64,000 nt of DNA from Sphingopyxis sp. H053 (GCF_001468225.1 NZ_LNRU01000007.1:186001-250000); one strand, 5' to 3'; positions 53,354-62,216 are shown, counted from the first letter of the stretch. Notes: generated by a model from the letters alone, not told the origin. Numbers and translations are program-made.

Positions 53354-53508
53354 GCTACGACGCGCTTCGCCATTTCGCCGATAGCTGGGGGCTGCTCGCG
53401 ATGGCGCTGCTGTTCCTCACCCTTATCGCCTGGCCGTTCCGGCCGAGCGCGCGCGCCCGCAACGAAGAGGCCGCGAACATGATCTTCAAGGACGACGAGC
53501 ATGGCTGA
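53350..53508 (+). CDS. ccoQ: Cytochrome cbb3 oxidase subunit CcoQ
   Basis: 52-residue single-helix subunit ([20 protein letters not shown]), ending [11 protein letters not shown], which stabilises the oxidase. It overlaps the ccoO stop and the ccoP start. Short, but position and sequence fit well. Confidence 0.9.
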   Translation: MSYDALRHFADSWGLLAMALLFLTLIAWPFRPSARARNEEAANMIFKDDEHG

Positions 53509-54427
53509 TCTGAAACAGCGCATCGACGAGGCGACCGGCACGAGCACGGTCGGCCATGAGTGGGACGGGATCGAGGAACTCGACACGCCGATGCCGCGCT
53601 GGTGGCTCTGGACCTTTTACGCCACGATCGTCTGGGGGCTGGCTTATGTCATCCTCTATCCGGCGTGGCCGATGGTCGACAGCGCGACCAGGGGCGTCCT
53701 CGGCTGGTCGAGCCGCGGCGACCTTGCAAAGGAAATGGCGGCCGATGCGAAGCGCCGCGCGCCGACGGTCAATGCCATCGCCGCAACCGCGATTACCGAT
53801 CTGCCCGCGAAGCCCGAACTGATGCAGGCGGCGGTGCAGGGCGGCGGCGCGGCGTTCCGCGTCCATTGCGTCCAGTGCCACGGCGCTGGCGGTGCGGGGG
53901 TGAAGAAGCTCTATCCGAGCCTGACCGACGACGACTGGCTGTGGGGCGGCGATCTGGCGACCATCGAATATACGGTCACCCACGGCATCCGGAATCCCGA
54001 CCACAAGGCGACCCGCACCAGCCTGATGCCCGCCTTCGGCCGCGACGGCATTCTCGACGCGGCGCAGATCGGCGATGTCGTCAGTTTCGTGCGCACGATC
54101 AGCCGGCAGGAAAAGGTCAGCGCGTCGTCGTCGCGCGGCGCGACGCTGTTCGCGGACAATTGCGCGGTCTGCCACGGCGCGGGCGGCGAAGGCGGGCGGC
54201 AGGTCGGCGCGCCGAAACTGACCGATGCGATCTGGCTGTACGGCGGCGATCGCGACAGCCTGACCGCGACGATCACGCAGCCGCGAAACGGCGTGATGCC
54301 GCGCTGGGGTGGCCGGCTCGATCCGGTCACGATCAAGATGCTGTCGGCCTATGTCTATTCGCTGGGCGGCGGCGAGAAGGGGCTCGCGCCCGTCGCCGAA
54401 GGGGCGGGAGCCGATGGCCAGCCCTGA
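53501..54427 (+). CDS. ccoP: Cytochrome cbb3 oxidase subunit III (CcoP)
   Basis: Di-haem cytochrome c that accepts electrons from the bc1/cytochrome c pool. N-terminal FixP-type segment (TPMPRWWLWTFYATIVWGLA), haem 1 at CVQCH (Cys123-His127) and haem 2 at CAVCH (Cys221-His225). 308 residues. Confidence 0.97.
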   Translation: MADLKQRIDEATGTSTVGHEWDGIEELDTPMPRWWLWTFYATIVWGLAYVILYPAWPMVDSATRGVLGWSSRGDLAKEMAADAKRRAPTVNAIAATAITDLPAKPELMQAAVQGGGAAFRVHCVQCHGAGGAGVKKLYPSLTDDDWLWGGDLATIEYTVTHGIRNPDHKATRTSLMPAFGRDGILDAAQIGDVVSFVRTISRQEKVSASSSRGATLFADNCAVCHGAGGEGGRQVGAPKLTDAIWLYGGDRDSLTATITQPRNGVMPRWGGRLDPVTIKMLSAYVYSLGGGEKGLAPVAEGAGADGQP

Positions 54428-55871
54428 AGATCTTTCCGGCCAGTCGGCGCCGCTCTATGAAGCGCGGAAGGGCGTTTACCCGAAAGCGGTGAACGGTCCC
54501 TTCCGCCGCTTCAAATGGGCGATCATGGCGGTCACGCTCGTGATCTATTACGGGACGCCGTGGATCCGCTGGGATCGCGGTCCTTACGCGCCCGATCAGG
54601 CGGTGCTCGTCGACCTTGCGAACCGGCGTTTCTACATGTTCCAGATCGAGATCTGGCCACATGAATTCTATTATGTCGCGGGCCTGCTCATCATGGCGGG
54701 GATCGGGCTGTTCCTTGTCACCAGCGCAGTCGGGCGCGCCTGGTGCGGTTATGCCTGTCCGCAGACGGTGTGGACCGACCTGTTCCAGCATGTCGACCGG
54801 CTGATCGACGGCGACCGCAACGCGCAGGTCCGGCTGGCGAACGGCCCGTGGACGGCCGAAAAGCTGGCGAAGCGGGTGATCAAATATGGCATCTATCTGG
54901 CCATCGCCTTCTGGACCGGCGGCGCGTGGATCATGTATTTCGCCGATGCGCCGACGCTGACGGCGGATTTCTGGACGGGACAGGCGGCGCTTGTCGCCTA
55001 TGGCACCGTCGCCGTGCTGACCGCGACGACCTTCATCCTCGGCGGATTTATGCGCGAACAGGTGTGCGTCTATATGTGCCCCTGGCCGCGCATCCAGACC
55101 GCGATGATGGATGAAAAATCGCTGCTGGTGACATACAAGGACTGGCGCGGCGAACCGCGCGGCAGTGTCAAGAAGGCGCAGGCTCACCCCGGCGGCTTCG
55201 GCGACTGCATCGACTGCAACCAGTGCGTCGCCGTGTGCCCGACGGGAATCGACATTCGCGAAGGGCCGCAGATCGGTTGCATCACCTGCGCACTCTGTAT
55301 CGACGCGTGCGACAGGGCGATGGCGCAGGTCGGTCGCCCGCGCGGGCTCATCGACTATTGCACGCTCGACGATGCGGCGACCGAAAAGGCAGGCGGCACC
55401 GGGCAGCCGATCCGCAAGACGCTGCTGCGTCCGCGCACCTTGATCTATTTCGGCGTCTGGACCGCAATCGGTGCGGCGATGCTCTTTTCGCTCGGCCAGC
55501 GGACGCGGCTCGACCTTGCCGTCCAGCACGAGCGCAGCCCGCTCTTCGTCCAGCTTTCCGACGGCCACATCCGCAACAATTACACGCTGAAGCTGCGCAA
55601 TATGGAAACGCGCCCGCGCCGGGTCGCGGTGAGTGTCAGCGGGCTTCCCGGTGCGGTGCTGTGGACCGACGCCGGTTCGCGTGAAAAGGCCGGGCAGCGT
55701 ATCGAACTGGCGCTGCCCGCCGACAGCGTCACGAGCGTCAAACTTTTCGTCGCGGCGCCCGCCATCGGTCCGGCGCGGCAGGATTTCACGATCGGTACGC
55801 GCGGGCTCGACGGCGATCCGCGCGGCGACAGCGACATCATCCAGTTCGACCGGCCGGAGGCAGGACAATGA
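54414..55871 (+). CDS. ccoG: CcoG / RdxA-type iron-sulfur protein
   Basis: Membrane protein with two [4Fe-4S] sites: CIDCNQCVAVCPTG and CITCALCIDACD. It is thought to reduce Cu(II) for CuB insertion. N-terminal helix (FKWAIMAVTLVIYYGTPWIR), more helices, and a C-terminal domain of Ig-like fold (LQLSDGHIRNNYTLK-type). Start chosen at ATG 54414 with GGGAG upstream, overlapping ccoP. 485 residues. Confidence 0.95.
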   Translation: MASPEDLSGQSAPLYEARKGVYPKAVNGPFRRFKWAIMAVTLVIYYGTPWIRWDRGPYAPDQAVLVDLANRRFYMFQIEIWPHEFYYVAGLLIMAGIGLFLVTSAVGRAWCGYACPQTVWTDLFQHVDRLIDGDRNAQVRLANGPWTAEKLAKRVIKYGIYLAIAFWTGGAWIMYFADAPTLTADFWTGQAALVAYGTVAVLTATTFILGGFMREQVCVYMCPWPRIQTAMMDEKSLLVTYKDWRGEPRGSVKKAQAHPGGFGDCIDCNQCVAVCPTGIDIREGPQIGCITCALCIDACDRAMAQVGRPRGLIDYCTLDDAATEKAGGTGQPIRKTLLRPRTLIYFGVWTAIGAAMLFSLGQRTRLDLAVQHERSPLFVQLSDGHIRNNYTLKLRNMETRPRRVAVSVSGLPGAVLWTDAGSREKAGQRIELALPADSVTSVKLFVAAPAIGPARQDFTIGTRGLDGDPRGDSDIIQFDRPEAGQ

Positions 55872-56338
55872 CCGACACACGCAAACCCAAGGCCTTCACC
55901 GGCCGGCATATGACGGCGATCCTCGTCGGCTTTTTTGCGGTCGTGATCGCGGTCAATCTCACCATGGCGCGCTTCGCCATGTCGACCTTTGGCGGCAAGG
56001 TAGTCGAGAACAGCTATGTTGCGAGCCAGCATTATAACGAATGGCTAAAACGTGCCGACGCGCAGGACCGCCTCGGATGGGATACGCGCATCACGCTCGA
56101 TGCGAGGCGGCACGTGCTTCTGGCGCTCAGCAAGGATGGCGTTCCGCTCGACGGCATTCGGGCGTCGGCAACGATCAACCACCCCGTTGGGCGCACCCCG
56201 CCCGCCGCGCTCAATTTCGAGCCGGCGGTGGGCGGCGTGCTGCGCTCGGTCGAGCCGCTGGTGTTGGGGCGCTGGCGGCTCGACCTTATCGTCCGGCGTG
56301 GCGCCGACGAAGCCCGCTATCGCGAGAATCTTCAATGA
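55868..56338 (+). CDS. ccoH: CcoH / FixH-family assembly protein
   Basis: 156 residues: an N-terminal membrane helix (MTAILVGFFAVVIAVNLTMA) and a periplasmic domain of the FixH family (GGKVVENSYVASQHYNEWLK, LVLGRWRLDLIVRRG). Overlaps the ends of ccoG and ccoI. Needed for oxidase assembly in rhizobia. Confidence 0.92.
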   Translation: MTDTRKPKAFTGRHMTAILVGFFAVVIAVNLTMARFAMSTFGGKVVENSYVASQHYNEWLKRADAQDRLGWDTRITLDARRHVLLALSKDGVPLDGIRASATINHPVGRTPPAALNFEPAVGGVLRSVEPLVLGRWRLDLIVRRGADEARYRENLQ

Positions 56339-58449
56339 CCGCGACCGCCGTCGTCGAACGCGACTTCGCGGTGCCCGATATCCGCTGCGCGGGCTGCATC
56401 GCCAAGCTGGAGCAGGGGCTGGTGCGCGACAGGCGCATCGCCGCCGCGCGCGTCAACTTCACCGAGAAGCGCGTCCATCTGTCCTGCACCCCCGACACCG
56501 ACATGCCCGACCTGATCGGCGCCTTTTCGAGCCTGGGTTTCGAAGCCCACCCGATCGGGAGCGGCCCCGACGAAGCCGATGCCGAAGCCGAAACGAGCCG
56601 TGAGTTGCTGCGCGCGGTCGCGGTGTCGGGCTTCGCGATGATGAACATCATGCTGCTCTCGGTGTCGGTCTGGTCGGGCGCGGCGGGGGCTACGCGCGAC
56701 CTGTTCCACTGGCTGTCGGCGGCGATCGCCCTGCCGACGATCGCTTACGCCGGACGCCCCTTCTTCCGTTCGGCCTGGCGCGCGCTGCGTCATCGCCGCA
56801 CCAATATGGACGTGCCGATCAGCATCGGGGTCCTGCTCGTCAGCGTCATGAGCCTCTACGAGACGGCGACGCACGGCGCCCACGCCTATTTCGATGGCGC
56901 AGTAATGCTGCTCTTTTTCCTGCTCTGCGGCCGCTGGCTCGACAGCGTGATGCGCGACCGCGCGCGGGGCGGCGTCACCGCGCTGCTCCGCAACATGGGC
57001 ACCGGTGCGATGGTCTTTGGCCACGAACGCTCGACGCGCTGGGTGGACGCGACTGCGCTTGAGCCGGATATGGTCATGCTCGTCGCTGCCGGTGAGCGGC
57101 TCGCGGCGGACGGCGTCATCGCGAGCGGATCGAGCAGCATCGATCTGTCGCTGCTGACCGGCGAAAGCGCGCCGCAGACGGTTCGCCCGGGCGACGTCGT
57201 TCATGCGGGCACCCTCAACCTCGATGCACCGCTGAAGGTTCGCGTCACCGCTGCGGGCAGCGATACTGCGATCGCCGATATCGCTAGGCTGATGGGCGAG
57301 GCCGCGCAGGGTAAGTCGCGCTATGTCCGGATCGCCGATCGCGCGGCCCGCCTCTATGCACCGGCCGTCCATTGCCTTGCGCTGCTTGCCTTCGCAGGCT
57401 GGATGATCGCGGGCGCCGGCTGGCATCACAGCCTGCTCATCGCTGCAGCGGTGCTGATCATCACTTGCCCGTGCGCACTCGGCCTTGCTGTGCCCGCCGC
57501 GCAAATCGTCGCCGCGGGGGCCCTGATGCGCAAGGGGGTGCTGATCAAGGATGGCTCGGCGCTGGAGCGCCTGTCCGAAGTCGACCTCGCGCTTGTCGAC
57601 AAGACCGGGACGCTCACGCCTGGCCGCCCCGAGGCGCTCGATCTCGGGCTGCTCGATATCGGCGTCAAATCGTTGGTCCTCGCGCTGGCTCAGTCGAGCC
57701 GTCATCCGCTCAGCGAAGCGCTGACCCGCGGGCTGCAAGCCTATGACGTTCGTCCCGCCGAGGTCGCTTCGATCCGAGAAACCGCGGGGTTCGGGGTGGA
57801 AGCTCGCTGGGCCGACCGCACCGTGACGCTCGGTCGGCCGCTCGGCACCGGGCTGGGCGATGCGCTCGCGACCCAGTTCGCCGTCGACGGGCGTCCGGTG
57901 GCGACGATCCGCTTCGCCGACCAGCTGCGTCCCGACGCGCGCGACGCGGTCGATGCGCTGCGCGAAGCCGGGATCGCGGCCATGATCCTGTCGGGCGATC
58001 GTGCCGAAGCCGTCGCCCCCGTGGCGCGCGAGCTCGGTCTCACCGCGCAGACCGGTATGAGCCCTCAAGACAAGCTCGCCGCGATCGCACGGCAGACGGC
58101 GCTCGGGCACAAGGTGTTGATGCTCGGCGATGGCCTTAATGACGGTCCGGCGCTTGCCGCAGGTTATGCCTCGATGGCGCCGGGCTCCGCGAGCGACGTC
58201 GGCAAAAATGCCGCCGACTGCATATTTATGGGCGACCGGTTGATGCCCGTGGTCGAGACGGTGCGCATGGCGCGGCGAACCCAGACGGTCGTTCGGCAGA
58301 ACTTCATGCTCGCGATCGTCTACAACGTCGTCGCCGTGCCGCTCGCTTTCGCCGGACTCGTCACCCCGTTGATCGCCGCGGTCGCCATGTCGGGATCGTC
58401 GCTTCTCGTCGTCGGCAATGCCCTGCGCCTTAAAGGCGCGATCCGGTGA
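56335..58449 (+). CDS. ccoI: Copper-transporting P-type ATPase CcoI/FixI
   Basis: Copper exporter supplying the cbb3 oxidase, 704 residues. N-terminal metal-binding motif Cys18-x-x-Cys21 (RCAGC), TGES actuator, CPC channel (ITCPCALGLAVPAAQ), phosphorylated Asp in DKTGTLTPG, and GDGLNDGPALAAG. The sequence of features is complete and in order. Start ATG 56335 overlaps the ccoH stop. Confidence 0.97.
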   Translation: MTATAVVERDFAVPDIRCAGCIAKLEQGLVRDRRIAAARVNFTEKRVHLSCTPDTDMPDLIGAFSSLGFEAHPIGSGPDEADAEAETSRELLRAVAVSGFAMMNIMLLSVSVWSGAAGATRDLFHWLSAAIALPTIAYAGRPFFRSAWRALRHRRTNMDVPISIGVLLVSVMSLYETATHGAHAYFDGAVMLLFFLLCGRWLDSVMRDRARGGVTALLRNMGTGAMVFGHERSTRWVDATALEPDMVMLVAAGERLAADGVIASGSSSIDLSLLTGESAPQTVRPGDVVHAGTLNLDAPLKVRVTAAGSDTAIADIARLMGEAAQGKSRYVRIADRAARLYAPAVHCLALLAFAGWMIAGAGWHHSLLIAAAVLIITCPCALGLAVPAAQIVAAGALMRKGVLIKDGSALERLSEVDLALVDKTGTLTPGRPEALDLGLLDIGVKSLVLALAQSSRHPLSEALTRGLQAYDVRPAEVASIRETAGFGVEARWADRTVTLGRPLGTGLGDALATQFAVDGRPVATIRFADQLRPDARDAVDALREAGIAAMILSGDRAEAVAPVARELGLTAQTGMSPQDKLAAIARQTALGHKVLMLGDGLNDGPALAAGYASMAPGSASDVGKNAADCIFMGDRLMPVVETVRMARRTQTVVRQNFMLAIVYNVVAVPLAFAGLVTPLIAAVAMSGSSLLVVGNALRLKGAIR

Positions 58450-58601
58450 ACGGCCTTATACTGCTCATACCGATCGCGCTGGGGCTCGGCCTGCTCGGGC
58501 TCGCTGCATTCTTCTGGTCATTGCGCCAAGGGCAGTTCGAGGATCTCGACGGCGCGGCGCTGCGGATCTTCGTTGAGGATGAAGAGGACCGGGCCGCATG
58601 A
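58446..58601 (+). CDS. ccoS: Cbb3 maturation protein CcoS
   Basis: 51-residue single-helix protein (LILLIPIALGLGLLGLAAFF) with FWSLRQGQFEDLDGAALRI, the CcoS signature; needed for cofactor insertion. GTG start overlapping the ccoI stop (GTGA). Confidence 0.92.
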   Translation: MNGLILLIPIALGLGLLGLAAFFWSLRQGQFEDLDGAALRIFVEDEEDRAA

Positions 58602-58828
58602 TCGCGCGCCGGATCGGAGCCGTTGTGGCGGCGGCGGGCCTCGCCACCGCACCGCTCGCGACCGACGCGCGCGTCATACGCGTCGGGAAGTGCGGCGGCG
58701 CCGCGCAGCATCTTGTCCTGCCTGCCGATCCCGCCCGGCCGAGCGACGAGGGCGGCAATTGCGCCAAGGCGTGTCACGCCATGACCGACCGGCGGGACCG
58801 GCTGTCCGGCAAGCGAGGATGCTGTTGA
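58598..58828 (+). CDS. Small Cys-rich secreted protein at the end of the cco operon
   Basis: 76 residues, not recognised. An N-terminal signal-like segment (MIARRIGAVVAAAGLATAPL) is followed by VGKCGGAAQHL, NCAKACHAMTDRRDR and a terminal GCC, five Cys in about 50 residues, with an H. The CxxxCH spacing is haem-like or metal-like but not a haem motif. It overlaps ccoS by ATGA, so it is cotranslated with the oxidase genes. A role in copper or haem handling is a guess from position. Confidence 0.6.
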   Translation: MIARRIGAVVAAAGLATAPLATDARVIRVGKCGGAAQHLVLPADPARPSDEGGNCAKACHAMTDRRDRLSGKRGCC

Positions 58829-58839
58829 CGCGGCGGGTT

Positions 58840-58853
58840 TTGATCCCGGTCAA
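58840..58853 (+). promoter_or_regulatory. FNR box upstream of hemN
   Basis: TTGAT-CCCG-GTCAA, 34 bp before the hemN start. Confidence 0.78.
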
Positions 58854-58887
58854 TGTCGCCGCTGCGGGCGCCGCGTAAAGCCGTCGC

Positions 58888-60243
58888 ATGTGGTCCTATC
58901 ATCCCGATCTTCTCGCCCGGCCCGTGCCGCGCTACACCAGCTATCCAACGGCGATGGAATTTGCCGACGACGTCGGCGCCGACGCCTATGCACAGGCACT
59001 CGACGCAGTCGAAGCCGCGACGCCGATTTCGCTTTATGTCCATATCCCCTTTTGCGAGCAGATCTGCTGGTATTGCGGCTGCAACACCGGCGCGGCGGGA
59101 CGCAAGCATCGGCTCGCCGACTATCTCGCGGCGCTCCAGTCGGAGATTACGCTTGTCGCCAAGCGGCTCGGGGGCCGCGGACGCGTCCAGCGCATTGCCT
59201 TCGGCGGCGGTAGCCCTAATGCGATCGCCCCGGTCGAGCTGGTGCGCCTGCTCGACCTGTTGCTTACCCTGTTCGATGCGCACCGGCCCGAGATATCGAT
59301 CGAGCTCGATCCGCGCGGCTTCTCTGCCGAATGGGCACTTGTACTGGCTGCCGCGCGCGTGACCCGCGTGAGCCTCGGCGTGCAGACCTTCGCACCGCAT
59401 ATCCAGCAGGCAATCGGACGCATCCAGCCGCTCTCCCATATCGAACGCGTCGTGGCCGGGCTTCGGCTGCGCGATATCGACGCCATCAATTTCGATCTGA
59501 TGTACGGCCTGCCGGGTCAGACCCTCGCCGATCTCGATGAGACGCTCGAGGAAACGATCCGTCTCGCGCCGAGCCGGATATCGCTTTTCGGCTATGCGCA
59601 TCTCCCGAACATGATTCCGCGCCAGCGCCAGATCGACGCCAGCAATCTGCCCGACCATGAATTGCGCTTCGAGCAGGCCCGGCGCGGGTATGAGCGCCTC
59701 ACCGATGCGGGCTATGTTCCCGTCGGATTCGATCATTTCGCGCTGCCTTCCGATCCGCTTGCCGACGCCGCGCGCGACGGGCGGGTGAGCCGCAATTTTC
59801 AGGGCTTTACCGAGGACGACAGCCCGGTTCTGATCGGCATCGGTGCCAGTGCGATCAGCCGGTTTCCCGATCTCATCGTCCAGAATGAAAAACGCGCGGG
59901 CGTCTATCGTGACCTCATCGCAGCCGATCAGTTGTCCGCCGTTCTGGGCGTTGCGATCGACGCCGATGACCGCGAGCGCGGGCGGCTCATCAAGGAGTTG
60001 CTGTGCCAGGGGACCGCTTGCCTCGACGCGCGCTGGCTAAAGTCTGCGCGGGCCGCGCTTGCGCCCTTCGAGCGCCTGAATATCCTTCGCTGGGAGGGTG
60101 AAAGGCTCGTCGTCGAGGACCATGGCCTGCCCTACGCCCGACTGGTCGCCGCGCAATTCGACCGTCATCGCGGCGCGATCACTCGTGAGGACCTCGAGCC
60201 TATGTTTTCCAATTGCGCAGATAGAACAGCAAGCAGGGCATGA
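58888..60243 (+). CDS. hemN: Oxygen-independent coproporphyrinogen III oxidase
   Basis: Radical-SAM enzyme that decarboxylates coproporphyrinogen without oxygen. The [4Fe-4S] motif is Cys56-x3-Cys60-x2-Cys63 (PFCEQICWYCGCNT); SAM-binding GGGSPNAI and the haem-biosynthesis pattern GVQTFAPHIQQAIGRIQP follow. 451 residues, a HemN length. An FNR box upstream predicts induction at low oxygen, when the aerobic enzyme is starved of oxygen. Confidence 0.96.
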   Translation: MWSYHPDLLARPVPRYTSYPTAMEFADDVGADAYAQALDAVEAATPISLYVHIPFCEQICWYCGCNTGAAGRKHRLADYLAALQSEITLVAKRLGGRGRVQRIAFGGGSPNAIAPVELVRLLDLLLTLFDAHRPEISIELDPRGFSAEWALVLAAARVTRVSLGVQTFAPHIQQAIGRIQPLSHIERVVAGLRLRDIDAINFDLMYGLPGQTLADLDETLEETIRLAPSRISLFGYAHLPNMIPRQRQIDASNLPDHELRFEQARRGYERLTDAGYVPVGFDHFALPSDPLADAARDGRVSRNFQGFTEDDSPVLIGIGASAISRFPDLIVQNEKRAGVYRDLIAADQLSAVLGVAIDADDRERGRLIKELLCQGTACLDARWLKSARAALAPFERLNILRWEGERLVVEDHGLPYARLVAAQFDRHRGAITREDLEPMFSNCADRTASRA

Positions 60244-60284
60244 TATAAATCCTCCGCTAACTGCAGAAATCTGCAGCTTACCTG

Positions 60285-60303
60285 TACGTGTTATTCCTAA
60301 TGG
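60285..60303. promoter_or_regulatory. Tandem TNCGTA-type site upstream of hemA
   Basis: TACGTG-TTA-TTCCTAATGG, 67 bp before the hemA start. A CTGCAG-AAAT-CTGCAG repeat lies just before it at 60261-60276. Confidence 0.45.
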
Positions 60304-60370
60304 GAAGCGTATCCGCCCTGACAGATAGAAGCCTCATATCCCGGCTATTTCAACCTTTAGGGGCAGGCTC

Positions 60371-61585
60371 ATGCGCTACGACCAGATTTTCAGCGATGCG
60401 ATCGCGCGCCTGCACGACGAGGGACGCTATCGGGTGTTCGTCGATATCCTGCGGGACCGCGGCGCCTACCCCGGCGCGCGCTGCTTCGATGCCGATGGGG
60501 AAGCGAGGCCGATCACCGTCTGGTGTTCGAACGACTATCTCGGCATGGGGCAGCACCCGGCGGTCCTCGATGCAATGGAAGCCGCAATCGCTGATGTCGG
60601 TGCGGGCTCGGGCGGCACACGGAATATCAGCGGCAACACCCATTATCATATCGAACTCGAGCGCGAGCTTGCCGATCTCCATGGCAAGGAGAGTGCGCTC
60701 CTCTTTACGTCGGGCTATGTGTCGAACGACGCCACGCTCGCGACGCTGGGCAAGCTCCTGCCCAGCTGCGTGGTATTTTCGGACGAGCTAAATCACGCGA
60801 GCATGATTGCCGGCATTCGCAATGCGGGATGCGAGCGGAAGATCTTTCGCCACAATGATCTGGCGCATCTCGAGGCACTGCTTGCCGAAACGGACCCCGC
60901 GCGGGCCAAGCTCATCGCCTTCGAGAGTGTCTATTCGATGGACGGCGACGTCGCGCCGATCGCCGCGATCTGCGATCTGGCCGATCGCTATCAGGCCCTC
61001 ACCTATCTCGATGAAGTCCACGCCGTCGGCATGTACGGCTCGCGCGGTGGCGGTATATCGGAGCGCGATGAAGTGGCGCACCGCGTCAGCGTGATCGAGG
61101 GCACGCTCGCCAAGGCCTTCGGCGTCATGGGCGGTTATATCGCCGCGGACCGCGCAGTCATTGACTGCATTCGCAGCTATGCACCAGGCTTCATCTTCAC
61201 GACCTCGCTGTCGCCTGTTCTCGCCGCCGGCGCGCTCGCCAGCGTTCGCCACCTGAAAGTGTCGACATCTGAACGCGAAGGACAGCGGGCCGCTGCTCAG
61301 CGGCTCAAGTCGCTGTTTCGGGCCGCAGGGTTGCCGGTCTTGCCGAGCGACACGCACATCGTCCCGCTCCTCGTGGGCGACCCTGTCCGCGCCAAGGCCC
61401 TCAGCGACCATCTGCTCACCGAGCATGGCGCCTATGTTCAGCCGATCAACTATCCAACGGTACCGCGCGGAACCGAGCGGCTTCGCTTCACGCCGGGTCC
61501 GCTGCATGGCGAGGAGGAAATGAAGGCACTGACGGCGGCGCTTGCCGCTTGGTATTTCCCATATCGCATGCCGATTGCCGCGTGA
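60371..61585 (+). CDS. hemA: 5-aminolevulinate synthase
   Basis: First enzyme of the C4 (Shemin) haem pathway: glycine plus succinyl-CoA. PLP-dependent, 404 residues, with [52 protein letters not shown] and the cofactor Lys in [13 protein letters not shown]. Some alphaproteobacteria have two copies; this one sits beside hemN and may be the low-oxygen copy. Confidence 0.97.
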   Translation: MRYDQIFSDAIARLHDEGRYRVFVDILRDRGAYPGARCFDADGEARPITVWCSNDYLGMGQHPAVLDAMEAAIADVGAGSGGTRNISGNTHYHIELERELADLHGKESALLFTSGYVSNDATLATLGKLLPSCVVFSDELNHASMIAGIRNAGCERKIFRHNDLAHLEALLAETDPARAKLIAFESVYSMDGDVAPIAAICDLADRYQALTYLDEVHAVGMYGSRGGGISERDEVAHRVSVIEGTLAKAFGVMGGYIAADRAVIDCIRSYAPGFIFTTSLSPVLAAGALASVRHLKVSTSEREGQRAAAQRLKSLFRAAGLPVLPSDTHIVPLLVGDPVRAKALSDHLLTEHGAYVQPINYPTVPRGTERLRFTPGPLHGEEEMKALTAALAAWYFPYRMPIAA

Positions 61586-61609
61586 CGAACTGAGTGGGAA
61601 TCGGCACGA

Positions 61610-61807
61610 TTAGGGTACGCAGCCGGCCAAAAATCCGATGTAATCCAGTGGTCTAAGATTAATTTGGGGCCTTTTTGGGGGCACTGGACGATTTGCGAAT
61701 AGAGGAATATCCCGGAAAACTGCCAATTTTTTCGCGTAATTAGATTCCGGCTCGGCTCCAAACTTTTCCCAAGTTGCAAAATCAGACTTCGCTTGCGTCG
61801 GTCCCAT
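61610..61807 (-). CDS. Low-GC hypothetical protein (65 aa)
   Basis: Reads MGPTQAKSDFATWEKFGAEP, then AKKLAVFRDIPLFANRPVP and ends YIGFLAGCVP. Its GC content is clearly below its neighbours. A weak AGGGG lies upstream. No domain recognised; it may not be expressed. Confidence 0.35.
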   Translation of the reverse strand: MGPTQAKSDFATWEKFGAEPESNYAKKLAVFRDIPLFANRPVPPKRPQINLRPLDYIGFLAGCVP

Positions 61808-61890
61808 GGCGTCGCCCCTATCGCGCAATCTGTAGCGCCGGTTTCTGACGGTAACCTGACGAGGGAGGCTGTTCGGTAGCCCCAAGGACA

Positions 61891-61918
61891 AAGGGCTGCC
61901 CCTTTCGGAGCAGCCCTT
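61891..61918 (-). terminator. Stem-loop downstream of the small peptide gene
   Basis: AAGGGCTGC and GCAGCCCTT form a 9-bp stem with a 10-base loop; the run after it on the minus strand is TGTCCTTGG, a poor U-tract. Confidence 0.5.
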
Positions 61919-61944
61919 CCATTGTCGTGCCTGTTCGCGGACGA

Positions 61945-62016
61945 TTATCCGAGCCGGACCCCCGCGAGGAAGGTCATGCTCAAATCTGCCGCATGCGGCG
62001 CGTGACAATGAGACAT
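61945..62016 (-). CDS. Tiny Cys/His peptide (23 aa)
   Basis: Too short for most gene callers. MSHCHAPHAADLSMTFLAG then VRLG, with H-C-H near the N-terminus. AAGGAGG, a very strong ribosome site, lies 7 bases from the ATG, and a TTGAAC-16-TACATT promoter is seen at 62052-62079; a stem-loop follows. It could be a regulatory leader, a peptide toxin or a metal-binding peptide. Confidence 0.5.
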   Translation of the reverse strand: MSHCHAPHAADLSMTFLAGVRLG

Positions 62017-62051
62017 TCGACCACCTCCTTTCGCTTGTTGACGATGAAATC

Positions 62052-62079
62052 AATGTAAGATTCCTGGCGGTCAGTTCAA
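62052..62079 (-). promoter_or_regulatory. Promoter of the 23-codon gene
   Basis: TTGAAC (62074-62079) with a 16-base spacer and TACATT (62052-62057) on the minus strand. The CTTGAA context would also allow a sigma-32-type reading. Confidence 0.45.
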
Positions 62080-62216
62080 GATGTTTGCTTTTGCCCCGCA
62101 CACGGAGCCAGGCGGACGATATCCAGCTTGTGAATCGTCCCGCTTTCTGCTTGCCGTTTGCGCGCCCTGCCGGGAAAGAAGTTTCTATCGGACTCGTTCG
62201 CATGGAGGACAGCAGC

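Noticed and set aside
54333..58110. Two frames above 500 codons on the minus strand over ccoG and ccoI
   Set aside because: Antisense shadows; the plus-strand genes are certain.
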